Below are positions 49,354-57,213 of a DNA stretch of 64,000 nucleotides, piece after piece. This stretch comes from JAOXRU01 sp965247735. Its GTDB lineage: Bacteria; Bacteroidota; Bacteroidia; Flavobacteriales; Flavobacteriaceae. Each line of letters opens with the position of its first letter. The first letter of the stretch is position 1. The notes under the pieces are model-generated. The model was not told where the DNA came from. It did no database searches and saw only the letters and a list, made by a program, of their open reading frames with translations. A program made the translations under genes and the position numbers. The stretch lies in contig CBDFHN010000002.1 in assembly GCA_965247735.1 (NCBI GenBank), positions 3,038,001-3,102,000 on the forward strand, given 5' to 3'.

Positions 49354-50127
49354 CTATTTCCCAAATAAACGGCTCCAGAAACCTTTTTTCTCAGTAGTTA
49401 TTATTTTAAAATCGGCATTATTGGCTATTTCTCCTTTATTTAAATTTTCAACATTCTCTACCTCTTCCAACATTTCCATTGCTGCTTCCTGATATAATAT
49501 AGGTCCTTCGGTATCGCAATTATATAGGTTAGAGTAACAGTCAGATTTATTTAAATCTAAAGGATTGGGCACCATTACTTCTGTTGCTTCTAAAATTCCG
49601 AGTTCCTTTTCTTTAGCAAAATACAATGCTTTTAGAAACACCTTTATTCTTTGGTGAGAAAACAAGTCGTCTATTACTGCTTTTATTTCTTTATTGTTTT
49701 CATAATCATTAAGCAATTGTAATACTTTGTTATATGGGATAAAAACACCAGAACAGTAGTTAGTAGTAATTGCATTATTTATCTTTTCTGATTCTATAAT
49801 ACCATTAGCTATTGTTTGCCATTTTTTAAAGTATGGTTTCAATATTGCACTCTCAGCAAAGGATAAAGCCGCTCCTCTAGTATAGAAAAAAGTTTGAAAA
49901 AAACCTTGAATAACTGCAATATAGTAGCCATGGGTAGTATCAAAATCTTCGTCTTTTTTTACTTGTTTTCCAATGGCAATTACCTCTTTATATTTGTTTA
50001 CATAAAAAGGATCCATTTCGATTTTATTAGCCAACTCCTCTACTAATGATTCGTTTTCTAAAACTTCAAAATACCATTTATTGATTTGATTTTCCGAAAT
50101 CGGATGATAACTTATATCCCAACCCAT
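49354..50127 (-). CDS. Conserved-looking soluble protein of unknown function
   Basis: 257 residues, no signal peptide or membrane helix. Starts 'MGWDISYHPISENQINKWYF'; mostly helical. The small aromatic-rich segment 'AVIQGFFQTFFYTRGAALSF' (residues about 90-110) could be a buried core. No family recognised. One base separates its coding end from the preceding gene's start, implying co-translation within the operon. Confidence 0.7.
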   Translation of the reverse strand: MGWDISYHPISENQINKWYFEVLENESLVEELANKIEMDPFYVNKYKEVIAIGKQVKKDEDFDTTHGYYIAVIQGFFQTFFYTRGAALSFAESAILKPYFKKWQTIANGIIESEKINNAITTNYCSGVFIPYNKVLQLLNDYENNKEIKAVIDDLFSHQRIKVFLKALYFAKEKELGILEATEVMVPNPLDLNKSDCYSNLYNCDTEGPILYQEAAMEMLEEVENVENLNKGEIANNADFKIITTEKKGFWSRLFGK

Positions 50128-50128
50128 A

Positions 50129-50614
50129 TTATTCTGTTTTTTTAATTTCTTCTTTTATTCTTTGTCGTAAAAGGTTAAGTTCTGCTTTTGTAAAACCACC
50201 AGAATACATAAACATACCCTCTTTTATTACTGAACCTACATAGGCAGATGCAACTAATTTATTATCCAGAACCAAGCCTAAATAAGCATTAGTATTATAG
50301 CATTTTTTGCTTAGAATGCTTAATTTTATACTTCCTTCCTCGTCCAGTTGTACATCCAAACTAGCTCCAGCATATTTTGTATTCCTAACCTTAACTTTCT
50401 TATAATGTTTTAGGTCCACAAAACCTTGGGTATGAATAAAAAATGTTTCATTATCTTTATGCAATACACGTTTTATGCCAGTTGTATCTTTATTGATAAG
50501 ATACAATCCTGATGTTATATAACCATCTTTATCCTTGTTTGTGGACTGATTTTTAGATGTACTAGACCCAATAAATACAAAGAAACCTATCATTAAAATA
50601 AGTATGTTTTTCAT
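50129..50614 (-). CDS. Small exported protein of unknown function
   Basis: 161 residues. Signal peptide about 1-20 (MKNILILMIGFFVFIGSS...). Beta-rich mature part with 'GYITSGLYLINKDTTGIKRV' and a conserved-looking 'FMYSGGFTKAELNLLRQRIK' near the C-terminus. No family recognised. Its stop is one base before the next gene's start; it follows the membrane protein ending at 50632 after 17 bp. Confidence 0.7.
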   Translation of the reverse strand: MKNILILMIGFFVFIGSSTSKNQSTNKDKDGYITSGLYLINKDTTGIKRVLHKDNETFFIHTQGFVDLKHYKKVKVRNTKYAGASLDVQLDEEGSIKLSILSKKCYNTNAYLGLVLDNKLVASAYVGSVIKEGMFMYSGGFTKAELNLLRQRIKEEIKKTE

Positions 50615-50631
50615 TAGAGACGGCTTATTAT

Positions 50632-50970
50632 TTAGGCAACTACATTTAATTCTGCAGGTTCCAAAATTTCATTTAATTTTTCTACCACCAGGTTTTCAAA
50701 ATCCTTTTGTTTCTGTTTTTTACTATAAACATAAAGCCCCAATGGCCAACAAATAATAATAAAAAGAACAACCATATCATAATTTGTTTGTGTTGTTATT
50801 GTTCCTTTTTTTGGACTAATGTTTAATTTTACATTACCTGTAGCAGTAAACCCACTAGTACGAACTTGCAGCCCTCCAAAACCTGTTTGTATTTTATGTT
50901 CTGGAAAATTGGCTTTTAGTTTTTCTATTAAATCTTCTTTAATAAATGGTTTAAAATTTAGCTTATTCAT
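50632..50970 (-). CDS. Small single-pass membrane protein
   Basis: 112 residues. The N-terminal 65 residues are a soluble alpha/beta segment ('EDLIEKLKANFPEHKIQTGF'). One transmembrane helix follows ('DMVVLFIIICWPLGLYVY'), then a basic tail 'SKKQKQKDFENLVVEKL'. No family recognised. It lies between the SPFH-SHOCT gene and the small exported protein in the same operon; a hairpin (51000-51037) occupies the gap upstream. Confidence 0.7.
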   Translation of the reverse strand: MNKLNFKPFIKEDLIEKLKANFPEHKIQTGFGGLQVRTSGFTATGNVKLNISPKKGTITTQTNYDMVVLFIIICWPLGLYVYSKKQKQKDFENLVVEKLNEILEPAELNVVA

Positions 50971-50999
50971 TTCGTTTTTTTTAGTTTAATCAAATGTAT

Positions 51000-51037
51000 C
51001 GCTTATCCAAATTATCTAAAATTAGAATAGATAAGTG
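51000..51037 (-). ncRNA. Intercistronic hairpin downstream of the SPFH gene
   Basis: CGCTTATC (51000-51007) pairs with GATAAGTG (51030-51037), eight pairs with one G-U, across a 22-nt loop. It lies in the 101-bp gap after the SPFH-SHOCT gene. No T-run follows on the minus strand, so it is more likely an mRNA structure than a terminator. Confidence 0.35.
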
Positions 51038-51071
51038 CCTCCAATAAATATATATTCGCTAAAAAAAACTT

Positions 51072-52073
51072 CTACATCTGATCTAATACTTCTTTCTTTT
51101 TTTGAGAATACTCTTCATCACTAATGAGTTCCATTTCAAAAAGTTCTTTTAGTTTTTTTAATTTTTCCATTGGATTTTCTACTTCTTGCTGGACTGTGTT
51201 TTGTTGGTTTTGCATACCTGCATTCATCATATTTCCGGTTTGCATACCTGCATTCATCCCCATTAACACACCTGCTGCTCCACCACTATTATTTGCAGCA
51301 TCTCTCATGGCTTGTATTTGCTGCATCTCGGTATACTGTAGGCCAGCAATTTGCGCCGCTTTTACTTCTGCTTGTACATCAGATATTTTAGCAATTCTAT
51401 CTAAGGTTTCGCCATCAAACTGAGTGCCTTCTATTCTAAAATCTAGCACTTCAAACCCTAAATCATTAAAAACAGTATTTGTTCTTTCTTTAGCCTCAGT
51501 AGCTATTGCATTTAAATTACTATCAATATCTACATAAGAAAATTTAGCATTTGCCAAATAATCGGTAAGCGGCCCTGTAATTCTAGATAAAAACAGTTCC
51601 TTTAAATCAGCATGACAATACACTTCTTCTCCAGCAATTACGTTTTCGAAAAACCATTGTGGCTTGGTAATTTTAATGCTATAATTTCCAAAAGCAGAAA
51701 GTAAAATTGGAAAAGTATATGTTGGATCTGTATAAGAAATTGGAACACGAGTTCCCCAACGCATATTTAAAATTTGTGCTTTTCTATAAAACCAAATTCC
51801 CATTACATGTTCACTACCATCTTGAAGTTTTAAGAACTTTTTTATGTCAGTAATAAATGGTTTGTGGTCTGATTTTAAATCATAAACACCTTCTTCTTCA
51901 AAAACACCTTCAATCTTGCCTTCGTAGGTAAGTACACAACCTTGCCCTGGTTGTAAGATAAGCTTGGAGGCGTTTTTAATTTCATCTCCTTTATCGGTAA
52001 ATTTTATAAATAACTCGTTAGCATTTGGGTTTTCCCATTGTATTACAGCTCTAAATTGATTTAATATGCCCAT
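51072..52073 (-). CDS. SPFH domain protein with C-terminal SHOCT motif (YdjI/virion-core-like)
   Basis: 333 residues. The SPFH-type part (about 20-240) includes 'GVYDLKSDHKPFITDIKKFL', 'WGTRVPISYTDPTY', 'GNYSIKITKPQWFFENVIAG' and 'RITGPLTDYLANAKFSYVDI'. A Gly/Met/Asn-rich linker ('NNSGGAAGVLMGMNAGMQTG') leads to a C-terminal SHOCT-like motif (about 302-333; 'LKELFEMELISDEEYSQKKK'). This architecture matches the YdjI / 'virion core protein' family; in Bacillus subtilis YdjI belongs to a membrane-stress operon with PspA and a zinc-ribbon protein. Here it sits with two zinc-ribbon genes but no PspA. A membrane-stress or scaffold role is therefore inference from family and context. Confidence 0.88.
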   Translation of the reverse strand: MGILNQFRAVIQWENPNANELFIKFTDKGDEIKNASKLILQPGQGCVLTYEGKIEGVFEEEGVYDLKSDHKPFITDIKKFLKLQDGSEHVMGIWFYRKAQILNMRWGTRVPISYTDPTYTFPILLSAFGNYSIKITKPQWFFENVIAGEEVYCHADLKELFLSRITGPLTDYLANAKFSYVDIDSNLNAIATEAKERTNTVFNDLGFEVLDFRIEGTQFDGETLDRIAKISDVQAEVKAAQIAGLQYTEMQQIQAMRDAANNSGGAAGVLMGMNAGMQTGNMMNAGMQNQQNTVQQEVENPMEKLKKLKELFEMELISDEEYSQKKKEVLDQM

Positions 52074-52101
52074 GATTATATTTTTTTAATTCTTTTTTAG
52101 C

Positions 52102-52140
52102 ATAAAAAGGCTTACCATAATGAGTAGTAAACCTTTTTAT
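52102..52140 (-). ncRNA. Conserved leader hairpin, copy 1, upstream of the SPFH gene
   Basis: A perfect 9-bp stem ATAAAAAGG/CCTTTTTAT (52102-52110 with 52132-52140) encloses a 21-nt loop, ending 29 bp before the SPFH start. Flanking CAACCAATTAAT and the loop end (ATGGTAAG on the RNA strand) are shared with the copy at 52257-52295. Possibly a post-transcriptional control element; no known family recognised. Confidence 0.5.
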
Positions 52141-52256
52141 TATCAACCAATTAATAAAAACAGCTGTATCTTGATTTTTGGAATAAATCACAACCGTTTA
52201 TTTGTTTAATTGAACCCTATATTTCTAATGTATTTATTGTAACGTTTACTTTTTAT

Positions 52257-52295
52257 ATAAGAAGGCTTACCATGGTAAATGCTAAACCTCCTTAT
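52257..52295 (-). ncRNA. Conserved intercistronic hairpin, copy 2, after the DUF6620-like gene
   Basis: The RNA-strand stem AUAAGGAGG/CCUUCUUAU (52257-52265 with 52287-52295) has a 21-nt loop identical in length to copy 1 and one G-U pair. It lies just after the stop of the gene ending at 52308 and 155 bp from copy 1. Stem bases differ from copy 1 while pairing is kept, which supports a real structure. Confidence 0.5.
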
Positions 52296-52307
52296 CCCTA
52301 AAACCAA

Positions 52308-52907
52308 TTAAAAATCGATATCCTCGCTTAAATTAGCGTTTTTATCTTGGTATTTTTCTTTATAATATGCTTCCCATTTATTCGTTAATTCCCCATGAAG
52401 TGCAAATAACCTTGACGCTTCTTTTTGATCTTCTGTAAGCTCCACATTATTAAGCATTTCTTGTGATGTTTGATTTTGTACATCCATTACTTTTTCTTTA
52501 AAATACCCAGACCAGTGCATTGCCAATTGTGAAAATTCGGTAAGTGTAATACCAAACTCTTTTTCCATATCAATATCAATTCCAACACTAGATGCTGCAG
52601 CTGAATACTGAGTCATTTTTATGCTATCACTCCATTCCGGATATTTAGCTAAAACATCATCTATACCACCAGTAAATTCCACATTTTCGAATTTTCCTTG
52701 TTTTGGATTGGTAAATACTTGACCATAAAAATTCATGTCATCCATAGACAACTCTGACATTTTATTGTTCCACTTATTCACGGTTTCTTCCCAAACAGGA
52801 ACTTCTATACCTAGTACTTTACATACATCTTCTAATGGCATTCCTGAAACAATATTAGCATTAGCACATGCATAATCTCTAAATGTTACTCCGTTAATTT
52901 CTTCCAT
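52308..52907 (-). CDS. DUF6620-like protein of the SPFH operon
   Basis: 199 residues, acidic and helical, no signal peptide. Begins 'MEEINGVTFRDYACANANIV', followed by 'LEDVCKVLGIEVPVWEETVN', which resembles the DUF6620 signature as I remember it; the assignment is moderate. It starts 11 bp after the zinc-ribbon gene and precedes the hairpin pair and the SPFH gene. Function unknown. Confidence 0.72.
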   Translation of the reverse strand: MEEINGVTFRDYACANANIVSGMPLEDVCKVLGIEVPVWEETVNKWNNKMSELSMDDMNFYGQVFTNPKQGKFENVEFTGGIDDVLAKYPEWSDSIKMTQYSAAASSVGIDIDMEKEFGITLTEFSQLAMHWSGYFKEKVMDVQNQTSQEMLNNVELTEDQKEASRLFALHGELTNKWEAYYKEKYQDKNANLSEDIDF

Positions 52908-52918
52908 AGTGTGTTTTT

Positions 52919-53767
52919 TTAATAATTTAATTCTCGTTTTCTTTCTTCATAGAAAAACTTCATTTTTACGCCTAAATCATGCTCTAAAGTTTCTTCAAAC
53001 TCTGGTAAAAATTCTATTCTTTCTTTTAGATATTTGGTCCAAAAAGCACGTTCTGTTACTTCTCTATTTTTAAATCCTGCTGTATATTCTGTTTTATCTT
53101 CCTCTCCAAATGGTGGTCTTATTTCTCTAAATACATCTTGTGCATTTTGCATTTTTTGCCATTCTTCTAAAGCACTGTATTTTGCCATTTTATCAATCAC
53201 ATTTTGGATTTGATAAATCTTATCCTTGGGTGTAAATGTGTTCACCGTATTGCAATATCCACAGCTTACATAATGCGAGCGGAAAATGTCTTTTCTAACT
53301 TCTATTTTACCACCACATTGGGTACATTTAAAATCTTCGTTTAAAAAAACAATAGCATGATCATAAAATTTTTGCGCAATTTTCCCCTCTATAACAATCT
53401 CAAAACGTTCTATTCTATGATATATAGACTCTTCTAGTTGTACTCCTTTTTGTTCTTCATCTATAAGCTCGTAATGCTCTTTATAAGCTAGCATTTGTAC
53501 TTTAACTTTCTCTTGAAACGTTTTTTCTATTTTATCGGTAAGCCCAGATAATTGTGATTTTATTCCACTCCAAGCAACTATAGTTGGGTGAAAATCAAAA
53601 TCACTTTCAACCAAACTATCTAATAAAGCTTCTTCTGCACTGCCAAGAGATTCATTAAATCTGTTGTCAATTTTCGCCAAAAAAGCTTCCCATTTTTTAA
53701 CAAGTGCTAAAAACTCTGAGCTTTCTTCTTTTTCCTTTTCTTTGTTGTTTTTAAATAATCCGAACAT
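52919..53767 (-). CDS. Zinc-ribbon protein of the SPFH operon
   Basis: 282 residues, helical and charged at the N-terminus ('NNKEKEKEESSEFLALVKKW'). A four-cysteine zinc ribbon lies near residues 143-168 ('CTQCGG' and, further on, 'YVSCGYCNTVNTF'), flanked by long helices. The B. subtilis counterpart in the ydj operon also pairs a zinc-ribbon protein with an SPFH protein, which supports, but does not prove, an equivalent role. Its ATG overlaps the preceding stop by one base (TAATG), so translation is coupled. Confidence 0.8.
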   Translation of the reverse strand: MFGLFKNNKEKEKEESSEFLALVKKWEAFLAKIDNRFNESLGSAEEALLDSLVESDFDFHPTIVAWSGIKSQLSGLTDKIEKTFQEKVKVQMLAYKEHYELIDEEQKGVQLEESIYHRIERFEIVIEGKIAQKFYDHAIVFLNEDFKCTQCGGKIEVRKDIFRSHYVSCGYCNTVNTFTPKDKIYQIQNVIDKMAKYSALEEWQKMQNAQDVFREIRPPFGEEDKTEYTAGFKNREVTERAFWTKYLKERIEFLPEFEETLEHDLGVKMKFFYEERKRELNY

Positions 53768-53970
53768 TATTTATCTGTTTTAATTTCAGTAGTAATGGTC
53801 ATAAACTTAAAACCACAATAATCACAAGTAGTTAAATTGGTATCCATAGGTCTTGCAGCTCCACAGTCTTCACATTTTCTGGTGTCTGTACCAGAAGTTT
53901 TACGTTCTCCTGCCCATTGTTTTTTAGACTCTGTGGCATTAGTAGTTATTTTCTTAAAAGGATTTCCCAT
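53767..53970 (-). CDS. Small zinc-ribbon protein
   Basis: 67 residues. Two CxxC motifs ('CEDCGAARPMDTNLTTCDYC', residues about 33-52) form a rubredoxin-like zinc knuckle; the N-terminus is lysine/threonine-rich. Function unknown; small zinc ribbons often act as adaptors. It is translationally coupled to the longer zinc-ribbon gene. Confidence 0.75.
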   Translation of the reverse strand: MGNPFKKITTNATESKKQWAGERKTSGTDTRKCEDCGAARPMDTNLTTCDYCGFKFMTITTEIKTDK

Positions 53971-54010
53971 AATTATAAAACTGTTTTATTAGGTAGAAGG
54001 GTAATTTATA

Positions 54011-54048
54011 GTTAGAAACATACAGTAACAGTTACTGCTGTTTCTAAC
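54011..54048. ncRNA. Long two-part hairpin between the four-helix membrane gene and the zinc-ribbon gene
   Basis: The outer stem GTTAGAAACA/TGTTTCTAAC (54011-54020 with 54039-54048) and inner stem CAGTAA/TTACTG (54023-54028 with 54032-54037) give 16 pairs with a 3-nt loop. A run of T follows on the plus strand (54051-54058), so it could terminate antisense transcripts; on the minus strand it is an unusually stable intercistronic structure. Confidence 0.5.
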
Positions 54049-54106
54049 CATTTTTTTTGATCCCTAATTGAGGGATTGTTTGAGGATACCTCGGAATTAA
54101 ACCGAT

Positions 54107-54502
54107 TTAAAGAACAATACTAAGTACGCCCAAGATGATAAGAATAACTCCTGATGGCACTTGATATTTAGTCAGTTTTAACCTTAATTGTTGTCCTTTT
54201 TCCTTAGCCGTTTCATTTTTTTCCAATAAGTACTTAGAGATTAAACTATAGGCCAATAAGAAACCTACAATAAATTCTACAGCAGATACACCCAGTCCTA
54301 TTCCCCATGCTAGACCAATAGAGCCTATATTTAAAACAGATTGAATAATACCCCAAACTCCCCAAAAAGTAAGTACTACACCTATCCAACCTTGAAAAGG
54401 TGTTAACTTGTCTAATAAATCTTTAGCATTTGGTTTTTTAGCAACAATTAAAGAAGATGCTGCAATGATTCCGCCAACAATGGCAATAATAGCTGATAAC
54501 AT
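54107..54502 (-). CDS. Small four-helix membrane protein, first gene of the SPFH operon
   Basis: 131 residues, four hydrophobic helices (about 1-20, 38-58, 64-90 and 112-131: 'MLSAIIAIVGGIIAASSLIV', 'WIGVVLTFWGVWGIIQSVL', 'SGVILIILGVLSIVL'). No family recognised. It starts the run of nine minus-strand genes that includes the SPFH-SHOCT protein, directly after the LytTR pair. Confidence 0.75.
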   Translation of the reverse strand: MLSAIIAIVGGIIAASSLIVAKKPNAKDLLDKLTPFQGWIGVVLTFWGVWGIIQSVLNIGSIGLAWGIGLGVSAVEFIVGFLLAYSLISKYLLEKNETAKEKGQQLRLKLTKYQVPSGVILIILGVLSIVL

Positions 54503-54565
54503 AATTTATAATATTTAGTTGATTACACTACGAATGTATAACCACTAAAAGCGTATATAAAATAT

Positions 54566-54618
54566 GATTTATAAGTGAAGTGTTTTGATTGATATCCGTG
54601 ATAAATAACTTATAAATC
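54566..54618. promoter_or_regulatory. 11-bp perfect inverted repeat in front of the SPFH operon
   Basis: GATTTATAAGT (54566-54576) pairs with ACTTATAAATC (54608-54618). The right arm overlaps the last codons of the LytTR gene and the left arm lies about 65 bp upstream of the ATG at 54502. Candidate operator; the 31-nt spacing also permits a hairpin. Confidence 0.35.
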
Positions 54619-55341
54619 CATGATAAACTGTACTATCTCTGTCTTTTTTCGACTAGAAATAGGTACGGTATCTAAGTTAGATAACTGCAAATGTCCTTTT
54701 TTATCAATGCCTTGTATATGTGAAGAATTTACCAAATGCGATTGATGGCAACGGATAAAATTATCGTCCAGAAGGTCTTGATAATGCTTTAAGTTTTTAG
54801 AAATAATAAGCTTTTGATCCTTACAAATAAAGTTAGTATAGGCACCATCTGCTTCCAAATGAATAATGTCTTTTACAAACAGTACATACCGTTGTTCTGC
54901 GGTTTTAAGTACTATTTTCCGTTCTTTTTTAGCAATGTTATTCTTTAAAATTTCCAATAACTCTTGGTATTCTTTTCTATCATTAATGGCAGTTTTAGCC
55001 TTTTTTGTTGCCTCCTGTAATTCTAACGGATCTATAGGTTTTAACAAATAATCAATAGCGCTATACTTAAAAGCATTTACTGCATACTGATTGTAAGCTG
55101 TTGTAAAAATAATTTTAAAATCGATGTTCTCAATTTCTTTAAGAATATCAAAACCCGAACCATCTTCTAATTCTATATCCAGAAAAACCAATGCTGGCTT
55201 TTCGCTTTTAAGCAATTGAATTCCCTTATTTACAAAACCCGTTTCTCCAACAATTTCTATAGTAGGGTCTATAATTTTTATCATTTTTTTTAATGCTTCT
55301 CTGGCATTAATTTCGTCTTCTATTATTATGGCTTTTATCAT
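54610..55341 (-). CDS. LytTR family response regulator
   Basis: 243 residues from the ATG at 55341; the TTG four codons earlier is unlikely. The receiver domain (about 1-120) starts 'MIKAIIIEDEINAREALKKM' and carries the phospho-acceptor Asp55 in 'ALVFLDIELEDGSGF' and the conserved Lys in 'YLLKPIDPLEL'. From about 140 comes a LytTR DNA-binding domain ('HLEADGAYTNFIC', 'IRCHQSHLVNSSHIQGID'). LytTR proteins bind paired 9-bp direct repeats; one such pair is at 6956-6990. Its ATG overlaps the stop of the kinase gene by 4 bp (ATGA), so the two are translated together. Confidence 0.92.
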   Translation of the reverse strand: MIKAIIIEDEINAREALKKMIKIIDPTIEIVGETGFVNKGIQLLKSEKPALVFLDIELEDGSGFDILKEIENIDFKIIFTTAYNQYAVNAFKYSAIDYLLKPIDPLELQEATKKAKTAINDRKEYQELLEILKNNIAKKERKIVLKTAEQRYVLFVKDIIHLEADGAYTNFICKDQKLIISKNLKHYQDLLDDNFIRCHQSHLVNSSHIQGIDKKGHLQLSNLDTVPISSRKKTEIVQFIMDL

Positions 55342-57164
55342 TGTTTGATGCAAAATTTAACGGTTGTTCCTTTTTCTGAAGAACTAATATTAAAAGATTC
55401 TTCATCTTTATTATTTAACAATTTTAATCGTTTTTTAAAAATATCAGTGGCATGTAATTTATGATCGCTTTTAATATCCGAAAAACCACGTCCATTATCT
55501 TTTATTTCATATAAAATACTATCCTTTTCTTTGGATATATTGATGGTAATTTTTCCTTTTCTTTCAATATTTTTAAAGCCGTGTTCAATTGCATTTTCTA
55601 CAAAAGGCTGTAATAGCAATGGTGGTATTTCATTAGTATCCATATCTACATCAGCAAAAACATTAATTTCATAATCAAACTTATCCTGATACCTCATTTT
55701 TTGAGTGTCCATATAGTTTCTTAGTACATCTATTTCATCAGTTAAAAGAATGCTTTTTTCGTTGATAAAATCAAAATTTTGCCGGATTAGTTTAGCAAAA
55801 CGAGATATATAGGAAGCTGATTGTATGGGTTTATTATCTAATAATGAGTTTTGAATAGCAGATAAGGCATTAAAAATAAAATGTGGATTCATTTGTGAAC
55901 GTAATACACTTTGTTCCAATTCTAATTTTTCTTGAACCAATACTAACTTCGCATTTTTATTGCGCTGAAACACAAATACGAGAAGCAGTACTAATACACC
56001 AATAAGAATAACAAATATAACTCTGTTCTTATCATTAATATCATTTTCTTGTTGCAACTTGTTCTCTCTTACAACAGCTTTATACTGGTTTTCTATAAAA
56101 TTTAATTTTTCTTTATTGTCACTTACAATTTGCAACCGATCTAATGAATCTTTTTTTGCTCTAAAAATTAAAGAATTTTTATACTCTTTTTGTTTAATAG
56201 AAAGCTCTAATAATTGATTATATATAATTTTTTGAGTTGATAATTTGTTTGATTGATTTTTAGATTCTAATAGGCTTAAATACATGTTTTTGGCCATATA
56301 AAATTCATTATCATTTAAATACAATTCACCTAAATTAAGATAAGCAGAAATATTAGAGCTCTCTATTTCTTTATTAATAGCTATGGCTTTTGTGTAAAAA
56401 TCTAAAGCATTGGTTTTTTGCTGCATTAATGAAGAAACCAAGCCCAAATTATTATACGATTTTGCTATAGCACTTTTATCTTTTTTTAATATATTAAGGT
56501 CTAATGACTTAAAATTATAATCAAGAGCCAGAAAATATTCATTTGTGTTTTTATAAATAACAGCCATATTATTATAGGTAGCTGATAGGCCTACGGTATC
56601 TTTTCTTTTAATATGTATATCTATGGCTTTTTGCGTATAATTAACAGCTTTTATATAATCTGAATATATAAAATGAATATGTGCAATAGAACCATATACC
56701 TTTGCTTCTAATTGCTCATTATTATGTGTTTTACTATGGGCTAATGCGGTTAATAATTGTTCATTTGCCAAGCTAATATTAGACAAAAAAGTATTGCTAG
56801 AACCCAATAACCAGAAGGTTTCTCCTATGTATTTATTTTTCTCTTTCTCCTTAAAAGTTAGTAATGCTTTTTGCAAGTTTTCAACTGCTAACTGATCCTT
56901 TTGCAATTTGGATAAATTTACCCCCTTTTTATAGTAAAGGATGCCTAGTTTAGGATGTTTATTGTTATGAACCAGTAAAATACTATCTACTTTAGCCATA
57001 GATTCTTGAATGCTTCCTTCTGAAAGAATTTTATAAAATTCATCATCAGAAATGGTTAACTCATCGCTTGTAGTATTACATGCAAAATTTAAAATAAGAA
57101 GCAATCCAATTAAAAAATAAACATAGGTTTTTACACTATAATTGAGTTGTTTTATCAAATACAT
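55338..57164 (-). CDS. TPR-containing LytS-type histidine kinase
   Basis: 608 residues from the ATG at 57164; an upstream TTG five codons earlier is less likely. An N-terminal helix ends in a lipobox-like 'ILNFAC' (residues about 25-30), followed by about six TPRs ('KAVNYTQKAIDIHIKRKDTV', 'LALDYNFKSLDL', 'NALDFYTKAIAINKE'). A transmembrane helix near 385 ('VIFVILIGVLVLLLVFVF') leads to the His_kinase domain with 'QMNPHFIFNALSAIQ' (near 420) and the ATP-binding 'ENAIEHGFKN' and 'DNGRGFSD'. This layout, a periplasmic TPR sensor with an intracellular kinase, is common in Bacteroidota. The ligand sensed is unknown. Coupled to the LytTR gene. Confidence 0.92.
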   Translation of the reverse strand: MYLIKQLNYSVKTYVYFLIGLLLILNFACNTTSDELTISDDEFYKILSEGSIQESMAKVDSILLVHNNKHPKLGILYYKKGVNLSKLQKDQLAVENLQKALLTFKEKEKNKYIGETFWLLGSSNTFLSNISLANEQLLTALAHSKTHNNEQLEAKVYGSIAHIHFIYSDYIKAVNYTQKAIDIHIKRKDTVGLSATYNNMAVIYKNTNEYFLALDYNFKSLDLNILKKDKSAIAKSYNNLGLVSSLMQQKTNALDFYTKAIAINKEIESSNISAYLNLGELYLNDNEFYMAKNMYLSLLESKNQSNKLSTQKIIYNQLLELSIKQKEYKNSLIFRAKKDSLDRLQIVSDNKEKLNFIENQYKAVVRENKLQQENDINDKNRVIFVILIGVLVLLLVFVFQRNKNAKLVLVQEKLELEQSVLRSQMNPHFIFNALSAIQNSLLDNKPIQSASYISRFAKLIRQNFDFINEKSILLTDEIDVLRNYMDTQKMRYQDKFDYEINVFADVDMDTNEIPPLLLQPFVENAIEHGFKNIERKGKITINISKEKDSILYEIKDNGRGFSDIKSDHKLHATDIFKKRLKLLNNKDEESFNISSSEKGTTVKFCIKQ

Positions 57165-57174
57165 ATGTTTTTCT

Positions 57175-57188
57175 AACAATTAATTGTT
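57175..57188. promoter_or_regulatory. 14-bp perfect palindrome AACAATTAATTGTT before the kinase gene
   Basis: A perfect palindrome lying 11-24 bp upstream of the ATG at 57164, overlapping the place where a ribosome site would be. It could be an operator for autoregulation; AT-rich palindromes also arise by chance in this DNA. Confidence 0.3.
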
Positions 57189-57213
57189 TAATTAAAATGA
57201 AAAGTCAATAACC

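Noticed and set aside
54051..54076. ATCCCT/AGGGAT stem near a T-run as a terminator of the membrane gene
   Set aside because: The T-run lies before, not after, the stem on the plus strand, and A-rich on the minus strand, so it does not have terminator polarity for the operon.
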